Source: JAJXUB01 sp047974805
Lineage (GTDB): Bacteria; Actinomycetota; Actinomycetes; Actinomycetales; Dermatophilaceae
NCBI GenBank assembly: GCA_047974805.1
Contig: JBKECS010000017.1
Span: 79,754-143,753 of the forward strand
DNA length: 64,000 nt
Direction: 5' to 3'
The notes under the pieces are model-generated. The model was given only the letters and a program-made list of their open reading frames with translations. It was not told where the DNA came from and did not search any database. The translations under genes and the position numbers were made by a program. Shown piece by piece: positions 50,970 through 58,954 of this stretch (the first letter of the stretch is position 1; each line of letters starts with the position of its first letter).

Positions 50970-51958
50970 GTGACGCAGTCCCCACGCAGGAACGGACCAC
51001 CGGTACCGCCGCACGCGTGGTCGCCCTCGGCGGCGGACACGGCTTGTCGGCCTCCTTGTCGGCGTTGCGTCTGCTGACCGACCACATCACCGCCGTGGTC
51101 ACGGTGGCCGACGACGGCGGCAGCAGTGGCCGGTTGCGCGAAGAATTCGGTGTCCTACCCCCCGGTGATCTGCGCATGGCGCTGGCGGCCCTGTGCGACG
51201 ACACAGAATGGGGCCATACCTGGCGCGACGTGTTGCAGCATCGCTTTTCCGGGTGGGGCGAGTTGGGTGGACATGCCTTGGGCAATCTGCTCATCGTCGC
51301 CTTGTGGGAGCAGGATGAAAACCCGGTGACCGGTCTGCAACTGGTCGGTCAACTGCTCGGAGCCCGCGGAGCGGTCGTGCCCATGGCGGCGGTCCCTTTG
51401 GACATCTCTGCCCGGGTTCGGGGCCTGGTCCCGGGCGAGCCCGATGCGGACGTCATCGTCCACGGTCAGGCGCAGGTGGCCAAGACCAGCGGTGAGGTCA
51501 TCGAGGTGACCCTGTCCCCGCAGGAGCCACCGGCGTGCCCGGAAGCGGTCCTGGCCGTCCAGGAAGCGGACTGGGTCATTCTGGGTCCCGGATCATGGTT
51601 CACCTCGGTGATGCCCCACCTCCTCGTCCCGCACCTGCGTGCCGCGCTGGAGACGACCCTGGCGCGCCGCATCCTCACGTTGAACGTCGAGTTGAACACT
51701 CAGGAGACGTCGGGATTCACCGCCGTGCGCCACCTCGAAACCTTGTCCAGGCACGCGCCGGACATGCGATTCGATATTGTTCTCGTTGATCCAAGCATCG
51801 TCGAGGATGCCAGTGCCCTCAACGCCGCCGCGGATGCCATCGGTGCCCAGCTCGTTATTGCCCCGGTGGCCGGGCGTAGGCGTCCGGGAACGCATGACTC
51901 GCTCCGGCTTGCTGCGGCATACCGGGACATCATGGGTGGCGGACTCGGCGAACCCTGA
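50966..51958 (+). CDS. yvcK: YvcK/CofD-like gluconeogenesis factor
   Basis: A 330-residue protein of the CofD-like YvcK family, which binds UDP-sugars and is needed for normal envelope and carbon metabolism during gluconeogenic growth in other Gram-positives. It has the N-terminal VVALGGGHGLSASLSALR, TVADDGGSSGRLREEFGVLPPGD, GHALGNLLIVAL and the phosphate-binding VILGPGSWFTSVMPHLLV. The start overlaps rapZ by four bases. Its stop is followed by a hairpin at 51964-51991, so whiA is probably transcribed separately or with reduced readthrough. Confidence 0.94.
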   Translation: MSDAVPTQERTTGTAARVVALGGGHGLSASLSALRLLTDHITAVVTVADDGGSSGRLREEFGVLPPGDLRMALAALCDDTEWGHTWRDVLQHRFSGWGELGGHALGNLLIVALWEQDENPVTGLQLVGQLLGARGAVVPMAAVPLDISARVRGLVPGEPDADVIVHGQAQVAKTSGEVIEVTLSPQEPPACPEAVLAVQEADWVILGPGSWFTSVMPHLLVPHLRAALETTLARRILTLNVELNTQETSGFTAVRHLETLSRHAPDMRFDIVLVDPSIVEDASALNAAADAIGAQLVIAPVAGRRRPGTHDSLRLAAAYRDIMGGGLGEP

Positions 51959-51963
51959 CGTTC

Positions 51964-51991
51964 GCCGGTAGTCCGGTATGGACCTGCCGGC
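51964..51991 (+). terminator. Hairpin with T-rich 3' flank after yvcK
   Basis: GCCGGTAGTCC and GGACCTGCCGGC form an imperfect stem with a GGTAT-type loop, followed by TAACACTTTT. This is the window's closest match to a classic Rho-independent terminator. Confidence 0.55.
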
Positions 51992-52075
51992 TAACACTTT
52001 TGGTTCTCCGCACGATAGACGTCAGGGTGCCCTTTCCGGGCACAACACCATTTCCCCGAATGGCAGGATGAAGTG

Positions 52076-53056
52076 ATGGCGATGACGGCGACCGTGAAGG
52101 ACGAGATGAGCCGTCTCGAGGTGACTCGGCCTTGCTGCCGAAAGTCTGAAACGGCGGCGATGCTGCGGTTCGCCGGCGGTCTGCACATCATTGGCGGACG
52201 GATCGTCGTCGAGGCGGAGCTGGACACGGCGAATGCCGCGCGTCGCCTGCGCCGCAACCTCGCCGAGGTCTACGGCCATCGTTCGGAAGTCCTCGTCCTG
52301 TCGGCCGGCGGTTTGCGCAAGGGCAGCCGATACGTCGTGCGGGTGGTCCATGAAGGTGAGGCGCTGGCCCGCCAGACCGGGCTCATCGACACCCGGGGGC
52401 GTCCGGTGCGAGGCCTCCCGCCGAAGGTTGTCTCGGCTGCCGACCACGACGCTGAGGCGGCGTGGCGGGGCGCGTTCCTCGCCCATGGCTCGTTGACTGA
52501 ACCCGGTCGCTCGTCGGCGTTGGAGATCACCTGCCCCGGCCCGGAGGCCGCTCTGGCGCTCGTCGGGGGGGCACGACGGCTGGGGATTCAAGCCAAGGCA
52601 CGCGAGGTTCGTGGCGTCGACCGGGTCGTCATCCGCGATGGTGACGCCATCGGAGCCATGCTCACGCGCATGGGCGCCCACGAGGCGGTGCTGGGCTGGG
52701 AAGAGCGCCGGATGCGCCGAGAGGTTCGGGCGACCGCGAACCGGTTGGCGAATTTCGACGACGCCAACCTTCGCCGCTCCGCCCGGGCCGCAGTAGCCGC
52801 CGGAGCCCGGGTCCAGCGCGCGTTGGAGATCCTTGGGGACGCCGTGCCGGAGCACCTGCGGGCAGCCGGCATACTTCGAGTGGAACACAAACAGGCATCC
52901 CTGGAGGAGCTCGGTCAGTTGGCCAGCCCGCCCATGACCAAGGATGCGGTGGCCGGCCGGATCAGGAGACTGCTCGCCATGGCGGACAAGCGCGCTGGGG
53001 AGCTAGGGATCCCCAACACGGAGGCGTCCCTGCCCGCGGACCTGCTCGACGCCTGA
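52076..53056 (+). CDS. whiA: Sporulation/cell-division transcription regulator WhiA
   Basis: A 326-residue DNA-binding protein that, in Streptomyces, acts with WhiB on the switch to sporulation septation; non-sporulating relatives keep it for cell division. The N-terminal homing-endonuclease-like (LAGLIDADG, inactive) domain begins MTATVKDEMSRLEVTRPCCRKSETAAMLRFAGG and lacks endonuclease acidic residues. The C-terminal helix-turn-helix has LASPPMTKDAVAGRIRRLLAMA. AGGA at 52065-52068 supports ATG 52076; GTG 52073 and ATG 52082 are alternatives. It ends the conserved rapZ-yvcK-whiA block. Confidence 0.95.
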   Translation: MAMTATVKDEMSRLEVTRPCCRKSETAAMLRFAGGLHIIGGRIVVEAELDTANAARRLRRNLAEVYGHRSEVLVLSAGGLRKGSRYVVRVVHEGEALARQTGLIDTRGRPVRGLPPKVVSAADHDAEAAWRGAFLAHGSLTEPGRSSALEITCPGPEAALALVGGARRLGIQAKAREVRGVDRVVIRDGDAIGAMLTRMGAHEAVLGWEERRMRREVRATANRLANFDDANLRRSARAAVAAGARVQRALEILGDAVPEHLRAAGILRVEHKQASLEELGQLASPPMTKDAVAGRIRRLLAMADKRAGELGIPNTEASLPADLLDA

Positions 53057-53185
53057 GCCGGCAAGCCGTCGCCGAAACGCTCGGCTGGGCTATGCGGGGG
53101 TCAGCGGGCCCGCGCGATCGTCGCCCTGGACCGACATGATGCGGCCCGAAACATGGACCGGGCGCGGGGGATCGGCCTGACCCAA

Positions 53186-53191
53186 TAGGGT
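53186..53191 (+). promoter_or_regulatory. Candidate -10 element of the gap-pgk-tpiA run
   Basis: TAGGGT in the 204-base whiA-gap gap predicts a start near 53198. A small inverted repeat GACAC-N7-GTGTC (53196-53212) lies at the expected start and could be an operator. No convincing -35 is seen. Confidence 0.35.
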
Positions 53192-53260
53192 GTGTGACAC
53201 AACTCTCGTGTCGCAGCGCCGCGGCATCCCGTATATCCGCATCGTGGAAGGCAAGACACA

Positions 53261-54268
53261 GTGACTGTACGCGTCGGCATCAATGGCTTTGGTCGTATCG
53301 GCCGCAACTTCTTCCGGGCCGTGCAGGCCTCTGGGGCGGACATCGAGATCGTGGCCGCCAACGATCTCATGGACAACACCTCTATCGCGCACCTGCTGAA
53401 GTACGACTCCGTTCTCGGTGTGCTGGATGCGCAGGTCAGCGCGACGGCGGACTCCATCACCGTCGGAGACAAGACCATCAAGGTGTTCGAACAGCGTGAC
53501 CCGGCGCAGATCCCCTGGGGTGAGGTGGGCGCGGATATCGTCATCGAGTCCACGGGCATCTTCACCGACGGCGAGAAGGCCAAGGCGCACCTGGCCGGAG
53601 GCGCGAAGAAGGTCATCATTTCGGCGCCGGCGACGAACGTGGACAACACCATCGTCATGGGTGTCAACGACGGCGCCTATGACGCCACCAACGACACGAT
53701 CATCTCCAACGCCTCCTGCACCACCAACTGTCTTGCGCCGATGGCCAAGGCCCTCAACGACGGCCTCGGCATCGTGCGTGGGCTCATGACCACTGTGCAC
53801 GCCTACACCCAGGACCAGAACCTCCTGGACGGCCCGCACAAGGACCTGCGTCGTGCCCGTGCGGCAGCACTGTCGATCATTCCGACGAGCACTGGAGCGG
53901 CGAAGGCCATCGGCCTGGTGCTGCCTGAACTCAAGGGCAAGCTCGACGGGTATGCCCTGCGCGTCCCCGTGCCCACCGGCTCCGCCACGGACCTCACCTT
54001 CGAGGCGGGCCGCGAAACGACCGTCGAGGAGGTCAACGCCCTGGTCAAGGCGGCTGCCGAGTCTGGGCCGCTGAGCGCCGTGCTCAAGTACACCGAGGAC
54101 CCGATCGTGTCCGCGGACATTGTCACCGACCGGCACTCGTGCATCTTCGACGCCGGCCTAACCAAGGTCATCGGCAACCAGGTCAAGGTCGTCGGCTGGT
54201 ATGACAACGAATGGGGCTACTCCAACCGGCTCGTCGACCTGACCGCCCACGTCGGCGCCTCGCTCTGA
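53261..54268 (+). CDS. gap: Glyceraldehyde-3-phosphate dehydrogenase (type I)
   Basis: The 335-residue NAD-dependent dehydrogenase of glycolysis, a cytoplasmic tetramer that forms 1,3-bisphosphoglycerate. It has the Rossmann motif GINGFGRIGRN at the N-terminus, the acidic Asp of ANDLMDN (NAD preference), the catalytic Cys153 in ASCTTNCLAP, the active-site His in TTVHAYTQDQ and the C-terminal WYDNEWGYSNRLVDL. GTG 53261 gives the family start, with GGAAGG upstream. It leads gap-pgk-tpiA, which are separated by 35 and 10 bases and read as one operon. Confidence 0.97.
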   Translation: MTVRVGINGFGRIGRNFFRAVQASGADIEIVAANDLMDNTSIAHLLKYDSVLGVLDAQVSATADSITVGDKTIKVFEQRDPAQIPWGEVGADIVIESTGIFTDGEKAKAHLAGGAKKVIISAPATNVDNTIVMGVNDGAYDATNDTIISNASCTTNCLAPMAKALNDGLGIVRGLMTTVHAYTQDQNLLDGPHKDLRRARAAALSIIPTSTGAAKAIGLVLPELKGKLDGYALRVPVPTGSATDLTFEAGRETTVEEVNALVKAAAESGPLSAVLKYTEDPIVSADIVTDRHSCIFDAGLTKVIGNQVKVVGWYDNEWGYSNRLVDLTAHVGASL

Positions 54269-54303
54269 GCGAGCGTCGACGTAGCGGCGAAGGGGAGCAC
54301 GAG

Positions 54304-55506
54304 ATGAGCACCGTGGCCGACCTCGGCGACCTGCGTGGCAAGCGGGTCCTCGTCCGGTCCGATCTGAACGTGCCTTTGGACGGCACGACCATCACGGACG
54401 ACGGGCGCATCCGAGCCTCCGTACCGACAATCTCCGCTTTGTCCGAGTGGGGCGCACGCGTAGTCGTGTGCGCCCACCTCGGGCGCCCACAGGGGGCCCC
54501 TGGCGAGCGCTACTCGCTGGCGCCCGTGGCCACCCGGTTGGCGGAGCTGTTGGCCAAGCCGGTCGCCTTCGCCAGCGACACGGTCGGTCCCGACGCCCAG
54601 GCCACGGTTGCCGCCATGGCCGACGGTGACGTCGTGTTGTTGGAGAACCTGCGCTTCAACCCGGGCGAGACCACCAAGGACGACGTAGAACGCGGAGCGT
54701 TCGCCGACCAGCTGGCAACGCTGGCCGACGCCTACGTTTCTGACGGGTTCGGGGTGGTCCACCGCAAACAAGCCAGCGTCTACGACATCGCCACGCGGCT
54801 ACCGAGCGCCATGGGCCAGCTGGTCGCGTCCGAGGTCGACGTGCTCAAACGGCTGACCCAGGACCCGGCACGTCCGTATGCCGTCGTCCTCGGCGGCGCC
54901 AAGGTGGCGGACAAACTCGCGGTCATCGAGAACCTCATGAAGACGGCGGACCGGTTGCTCATTGGGGGCGGCATGGTCTTCACCTTCCTCGCCGCTCAGG
55001 GGCACGAGGTCGGCTCCAGCCTGCTCGACCCGGACAGCCTTCAGGCCTGCCGTAGCTATCTTGACCAGGCCGCCGAACGGGGCGTGGAAATCGTCCTGCC
55101 GGTGGACATCGTGGCTGGTACCGGGTTCTCGGCGGACTCCGACCCCCAGGTCTGCCCAGCCTCCGGCATACCGGCCGACCGGATGGGCCTGGACATCGGG
55201 CCCCAGTCATCCACGCTGTTCGCGGAAAAGATCCGCGACTGCCAGACGGTGTTCTGGAACGGACCGATGGGAGCCTTCGAGATGGCCCCTTATGCCGCCG
55301 GTACGATGGCCGTCGCGCAGGCGTTGGCGGACGCGACCGGCAACGGTGCGTTGACGGTCGTGGGTGGCGGCGACTCCGCTGCCGCTGTTCGCCAACTGGG
55401 GTTCGCCGACAACGCCTTCGGCCATATCTCCACCGGCGGCGGAGCCAGCCTGGAATACCTCGAGGGCAAAACCCTGCCCGGCATCGACATTCTGACGAAG
55501 GACTGA
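54304..55506 (+). CDS. pgk: Phosphoglycerate kinase
   Basis: A 400-residue monomeric kinase that transfers phosphate from 1,3-bisphosphoglycerate to ADP. It shows the N-terminal substrate motif RVLVRSDLNVPLDG, the basic HLGRPQG segment and LLENLRFNPGE, and the C-terminal nucleotide-binding GGGDSAAAVRQLG with FGHISTGGGASLEYLEGK. GGGGAG lies about 8 bases before ATG 54304. Normal length, second in the gap operon. Confidence 0.97.
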   Translation: MSTVADLGDLRGKRVLVRSDLNVPLDGTTITDDGRIRASVPTISALSEWGARVVVCAHLGRPQGAPGERYSLAPVATRLAELLAKPVAFASDTVGPDAQATVAAMADGDVVLLENLRFNPGETTKDDVERGAFADQLATLADAYVSDGFGVVHRKQASVYDIATRLPSAMGQLVASEVDVLKRLTQDPARPYAVVLGGAKVADKLAVIENLMKTADRLLIGGGMVFTFLAAQGHEVGSSLLDPDSLQACRSYLDQAAERGVEIVLPVDIVAGTGFSADSDPQVCPASGIPADRMGLDIGPQSSTLFAEKIRDCQTVFWNGPMGAFEMAPYAAGTMAVAQALADATGNGALTVVGGGDSAAAVRQLGFADNAFGHISTGGGASLEYLEGKTLPGIDILTKD

Positions 55507-55516
55507 CGCACACCCC

Positions 55517-56311
55517 ATGGCTGACAGCCGCACCCCGCTGATGGCGGGTAACTGGAAGATGAATCTCGACCACCTTCAGGCCACTCACCTTGTCCAGAAA
55601 CTGGACTGGACGCTGAAGGATGGCCGGCACGACTACGCCGCAGTCGAGGTCGCCGTGCTCCCACCATTTACCGACCTGCGGTCGGTGCAGACCCTGATCG
55701 ACGGGGATCGTTTGGAGCTCAAACTCGGGGCGCAAGACCTATCCGTGCACGACGCGGGCGCCTACACCGGTGAGGTATCCGGCGCCTTTTTGGCCAAGCT
55801 CAGCTGCGACTACGTCGTCGTCGGGCATAGCGAACGGCGCGAATACCACCATGAGGACGATGCCACGGTGTCCGCCAAGCTCGCGGCCGCCTACCGTCAC
55901 GAACTCACCCCGATCTTCTGCGTCGGTGAACCGTTGGAGGTCCGCAAGGAGGGCACCCACGTCGCCCATGTACTTGCGCAGATCGACGCGGGTCTCGCCG
56001 AAATCACGCCGGAGCAAGCCGGCACCATCGTGGTGGCGTATGAACCGGTGTGGGCCATCGGCACCGGCGAAGTAGCAACGCCCGAGGACGCGCAGGAGGT
56101 GTGTGCGGCCATCCGAGGCAGGCTTGCCGATCTGTACTCCGCGCAGATCGCCGGGGGCATCCGGATTCTCTATGGCGGGAGCGTGAAGTCCGGCAACGTG
56201 GCCTCGATCATGGCCCAACCGGATGTCGACGGTGCGCTAGTCGGCGGCGCATCCATCGATCCAGCGGAATTTGCCTCGATCTGCCGCTACCGGGACCACA
56301 TCGGGGCATGA
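55517..56311 (+). CDS. tpiA: Triosephosphate isomerase
   Basis: A 264-residue TIM barrel that interconverts dihydroxyacetone phosphate and glyceraldehyde 3-phosphate. It has the N-terminal AGNWKMN with catalytic Lys14, the electrophile His in VVGHSERREYHHED, the catalytic Glu in YEPVWAIGTGEVA and the phosphate loop GGSVKSGNV. It starts 10 bases after pgk and is 88 bases before secG. Slightly longer than average because of a polar insert after GNWKMN-helix 1, common in this group. Confidence 0.96.
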   Translation: MADSRTPLMAGNWKMNLDHLQATHLVQKLDWTLKDGRHDYAAVEVAVLPPFTDLRSVQTLIDGDRLELKLGAQDLSVHDAGAYTGEVSGAFLAKLSCDYVVVGHSERREYHHEDDATVSAKLAAAYRHELTPIFCVGEPLEVRKEGTHVAHVLAQIDAGLAEITPEQAGTIVVAYEPVWAIGTGEVATPEDAQEVCAAIRGRLADLYSAQIAGGIRILYGGSVKSGNVASIMAQPDVDGALVGGASIDPAEFASICRYRDHIGA

Positions 56312-56399
56312 GCAGGCCGAGCGCGGCCGCTGACGGGGTTATCCTGTCGGGGTCCACGCGTCCGGCGTTTGCCGGCGCGATGCGAGAGAGGTGTGCAGT

Positions 56400-56645
56400 G
56401 TGAACGCGGTCCGTATCGGACTTGAGGTGCTCGTCGTCCTGGGCGGCTTGTTCCTGACTCTGCTCATCCTGCTGCACAAGGGGAAGGGGGGCGGGCTGTC
56501 CGACATGTTCGGCGGCGGCATGTCCTCAACCCTCGGGGGGTCCACTGTGGCCGAGCGCAACCTGGACCGGTTCACCATCGCCGTGGCGGTCATCTGGTTC
56601 ACCGCCATTGTCGGTATCGGCGTCATCGACCGCTTCGCGGCGTAA
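56400..56645 (+). CDS. secG: Preprotein translocase subunit SecG
   Basis: An 81-residue membrane protein with two helices (about 5-25 and 55-75), the small non-essential partner of SecYE that eases protein export. The conserved loop is LLHKGKGGGLSDMFGGG, which contains the family GKGGGLS pattern. GAGAGG (56386-56391) is 8 bases before GTG 56400; a GTG at 56391 in frame lies on the ribosome site itself. Its position after tpiA is typical of actinobacteria. Confidence 0.92.
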   Translation: MNAVRIGLEVLVVLGGLFLTLLILLHKGKGGGLSDMFGGGMSSTLGGSTVAERNLDRFTIAVAVIWFTAIVGIGVIDRFAA

Positions 56646-56664
56646 CGGAGAGGACTCAACTTCC

Positions 56665-57015
56665 ATGGCAGGTGGAAACGCCATTCGCGGCAGTCGCGTC
56701 GGGGCCGGCCCAATGGGTGAGGCCGAGCGCGGCGAAGCAGCCCCGCGGGTCTTCGTCAGCTACTACTGCAGCAACGGACACACCATCCGGCCGAGCTTCG
56801 CACAGGAGCCTGGTCTGGTTGTTCCCGAGACGTGGGACTGCCCGAGGTGTGGGTTCCCAGCCGGACAGGACGCCGAGAACCCGCCGGCCCCACCACGAGT
56901 GGAGCCGTACAAGACGCATCTTGCCTACGTGAAGGAGCGGCGGTCCGATGCTGATGGTGAGGCCATCCTCCAAGAGGCCTTGAGCACGTTGCGTGAACGC
57001 GGCCTGATCCGCTAG
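56665..57015 (+). CDS. rbpA: RNA polymerase-binding protein RbpA
   Basis: A 116-residue actinobacterial transcription factor that binds RNA polymerase and group I/II sigma factors to stabilise promoter opening. It has an N-terminal polar tail, the core domain with zinc-binding-like CSNGHTIRPSFA and WDCPRCGFPAGQD, and the C-terminal sigma-interaction helix KTHLAYVKERRSDADGEAILQEALSTL. GAGAGGA lies about 11 bases upstream of ATG 56665. It ends a rightward run; a strong hairpin lies downstream. Confidence 0.95.
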   Translation: MAGGNAIRGSRVGAGPMGEAERGEAAPRVFVSYYCSNGHTIRPSFAQEPGLVVPETWDCPRCGFPAGQDAENPPAPPRVEPYKTHLAYVKERRSDADGEAILQEALSTLRERGLIR

Positions 57016-57136
57016 TCCCTGCGGTACACCGGATGAGGTGACGCAGCGCTGGTAAGGCGGGGCTACGGGTGGGAGCTTGCCCTTGCTAGCAGAGTGCCCC
57101 GTAGGGATCCCACCGGGACCCGGATGACCTTGACAA

Positions 57137-57189
57137 GGGAACCCGGAGGTTGGCAAGGAAAAACTTCCCTTGCCAACCTCCGGGTTCCC
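57137..57189. terminator. Perfect 22-bp hairpin between convergent rbpA and pgl
   Basis: GGGAACCCGGAGG-TTGGCAAGG (57137-57158) is exactly complementary to 57168-57189 and closes on the 9-base loop AAAAACTTC. It is the strongest hairpin in the window and sits centrally in a 255-base gap between convergent transcripts, consistent with a bidirectional terminator. Confidence 0.75.
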
Positions 57190-57270
57190 ACCTGAGGCGT
57201 AAAACCTGAGGCGGGGCATCGGGTAGAGCGTCCGCGTGCCGTGCCCCGCAAGGGGCGTCGCCGATGCGAT

Positions 57271-57996
57271 TCACCCCACGTCGGCGGCGGCCTCATCGAT
57301 GAGCCAGAGCGTTTCCTCGCTACCGGTGACTGCGCTGGCTGGGGTGTTTTGCGGATCCCGCTGCTGCGTACCACGCCGGACCGCGTCGGCTTTGTCCGCT
57401 CCAGAGACCAGAAACCACACCCGACGTGAGCGGTTGAGGGACTCGAAGGTCAACGACACCCGGTCCGGCGGTGGCTTGGGCGAGTCATGCACGGCGATCG
57501 CAATGGCGTCTGCCGTTTCGGCGGCCGGATGATGCGGGAACAGGGAGGCAACGTGCCCGTCCGGGCCGACCCCGAGCAACACGATGTCGAATTCGCCCCC
57601 ATCAGCAGCGCGGATTTGCTCGCTGTAGGCGGCTGCGGACTCCTCGGCCGAACCGGATCGGTCCGGTCCGGCGGCACGGTGAATGTTCGCCGGGTCCAGG
57701 CCCAGCGACGCCAGGCCGGCGGCATCATTCTGGACGTCGTTGCGGTCGGGGTCACCCGTCGGCAGGTACCGTTCGTCGCCCCACCACACGACCACCTTGG
57801 TCCAGTCCACCGCGGCCTTTGCCGGGCTGTCGGACAAGGAGGCGATGACCGCCGAGCCCATCGACCCACCGGTCAACGACACGTGCGCCACACCCCGGTC
57901 GGCGAGCACATCGACGAGTGCGCTGACCAATCGAGCGGCGATGGCGTCCGCCAAGACTTGCTTAGTCGGGTGGACGAGAATGCGTGGCTGGCTCAT
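57271..57996 (-). CDS. pgl: 6-phosphogluconolactonase
   Basis: A 241-residue lactonase that opens 6-phosphogluconolactone in the oxidative pentose phosphate pathway. It has the sugar-phosphate isomerase-like fold, with VSLTGGSMGSAVIASL (phosphate loop), VVVWWGDERYLPTGDPDRND, and the catalytic-region LLGVGPDGHVASLFPHHP. Minus-strand AAGGAGAG precedes ATG 57996. Last gene of the tkt-tal-pgi-zwf-opcA-pgl operon, 34 bases after opcA. Confidence 0.94.
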   Translation of the reverse strand: MSQPRILVHPTKQVLADAIAARLVSALVDVLADRGVAHVSLTGGSMGSAVIASLSDSPAKAAVDWTKVVVWWGDERYLPTGDPDRNDVQNDAAGLASLGLDPANIHRAAGPDRSGSAEESAAAYSEQIRAADGGEFDIVLLGVGPDGHVASLFPHHPAAETADAIAIAVHDSPKPPPDRVSLTFESLNRSRRVWFLVSGADKADAVRRGTQQRDPQNTPASAVTGSEETLWLIDEAAADVG

Positions 57997-58030
57997 GGTC
58001 TCTCCTTCGTGAGTTCAGATGCGGTGCACG

Positions 58031-58954
58031 TCAGATTCGCGGAGGGTGGACCCGGGCGCGCAGCGCCGCAGCATACACCTCGTCGGGATCGAGCCGGCGC
58101 AGCTCGTCCGCCAGGCATTCGGCATCGGAGCGACGAGGAAGGGCGAGCAACCGCTCGGGTTGCCCGGGCTGGCTGAGGCTGGCGGTTGGTGCCCGACCGG
58201 GGCGGCGCAGCACCACCGGTCCGGACGGTCGCAGAAGGGTCACGCCGACGATGCCGGAACCGTCCGGGACCTGTTCCATCGTCACCGGTACGCCGAGACG
58301 AACCCCCAACCAGCCGGCGAGCAACTCGGCGGACGGGCTGTTTGCCGCGCCGGTGACCATAACGTCGGTGACCGGATCGAGGGGACCTTCGTCCAGGGCG
58401 GCGGCGAGCAGGCCACGCCACAAGGTCACCCGGGACCAAGCCAGATCGGTGTCGCCGGGTTGGTAGCCGCGGGCGAGTCTGCGCAAGACCTTGCCCGGTG
58501 GACCCGCGGTGGCAGCGCTGTCGGTTACTCTCCGGGTCGCCATGGTTCCCACCGGCTCGTGTGCGGGGGACCGTGGGGCCGGCCCCGGCCACCATACGAC
58601 GATGGGGGAGTCAGCCAGTAGCAGTGGCGTCACCACACTCTCGGCATGGCCCGCCAGCGGGCCGAACAGTCGCAAGATGAGCACCTCGGAGGCACCAGCA
58701 TCCCCGCCGAGGCGAATCTGGGCATCGAGCCGGGAGCGGCCTCGGCGTGTTCCCGACGCGATGGCGATGACTCGGCACGGGTTCTGCCGACTGGCATCCA
58801 GCGTCGTGGCGACGGCATCCTCGATGTGCTCCTCACTGTCCAGGACAACCAGGGTAAGCACCCGAGTCAACGCCATCGCGCCGACCTCTTCGCGCAGTCG
58901 CACGAGGCGTTTGGAGACCGCGATCGTGCTCGTTGCCGGCAGGTCGACAATCAC
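58031..58954 (-). CDS. opcA: Glucose-6-phosphate dehydrogenase assembly protein OpcA
   Basis: A 307-residue protein that helps assemble and activate glucose-6-phosphate dehydrogenase, as shown for cyanobacterial OpcA; actinobacteria keep it next to zwf. The N-terminus VIVDLPATSTIAVSKRL matches the family start. Other motifs are VLTLVVLDSEEHIEDA, a Trp pair in IVVWWPGPAP, and SPSAELLAGWLG. GTG 58954 overlaps the zwf stop by four bases (GTGA) and gives the family N-terminus; an upstream GTG at 58966 would add unrelated residues. Redox sensing is not evident from the sequence. Confidence 0.93.
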   Translation of the reverse strand: MIVDLPATSTIAVSKRLVRLREEVGAMALTRVLTLVVLDSEEHIEDAVATTLDASRQNPCRVIAIASGTRRGRSRLDAQIRLGGDAGASEVLILRLFGPLAGHAESVVTPLLLADSPIVVWWPGPAPRSPAHEPVGTMATRRVTDSAATAGPPGKVLRRLARGYQPGDTDLAWSRVTLWRGLLAAALDEGPLDPVTDVMVTGAANSPSAELLAGWLGVRLGVPVTMEQVPDGSGIVGVTLLRPSGPVVLRRPGRAPTASLSQPGQPERLLALPRRSDAECLADELRRLDPDEVYAAALRARVHPPRI

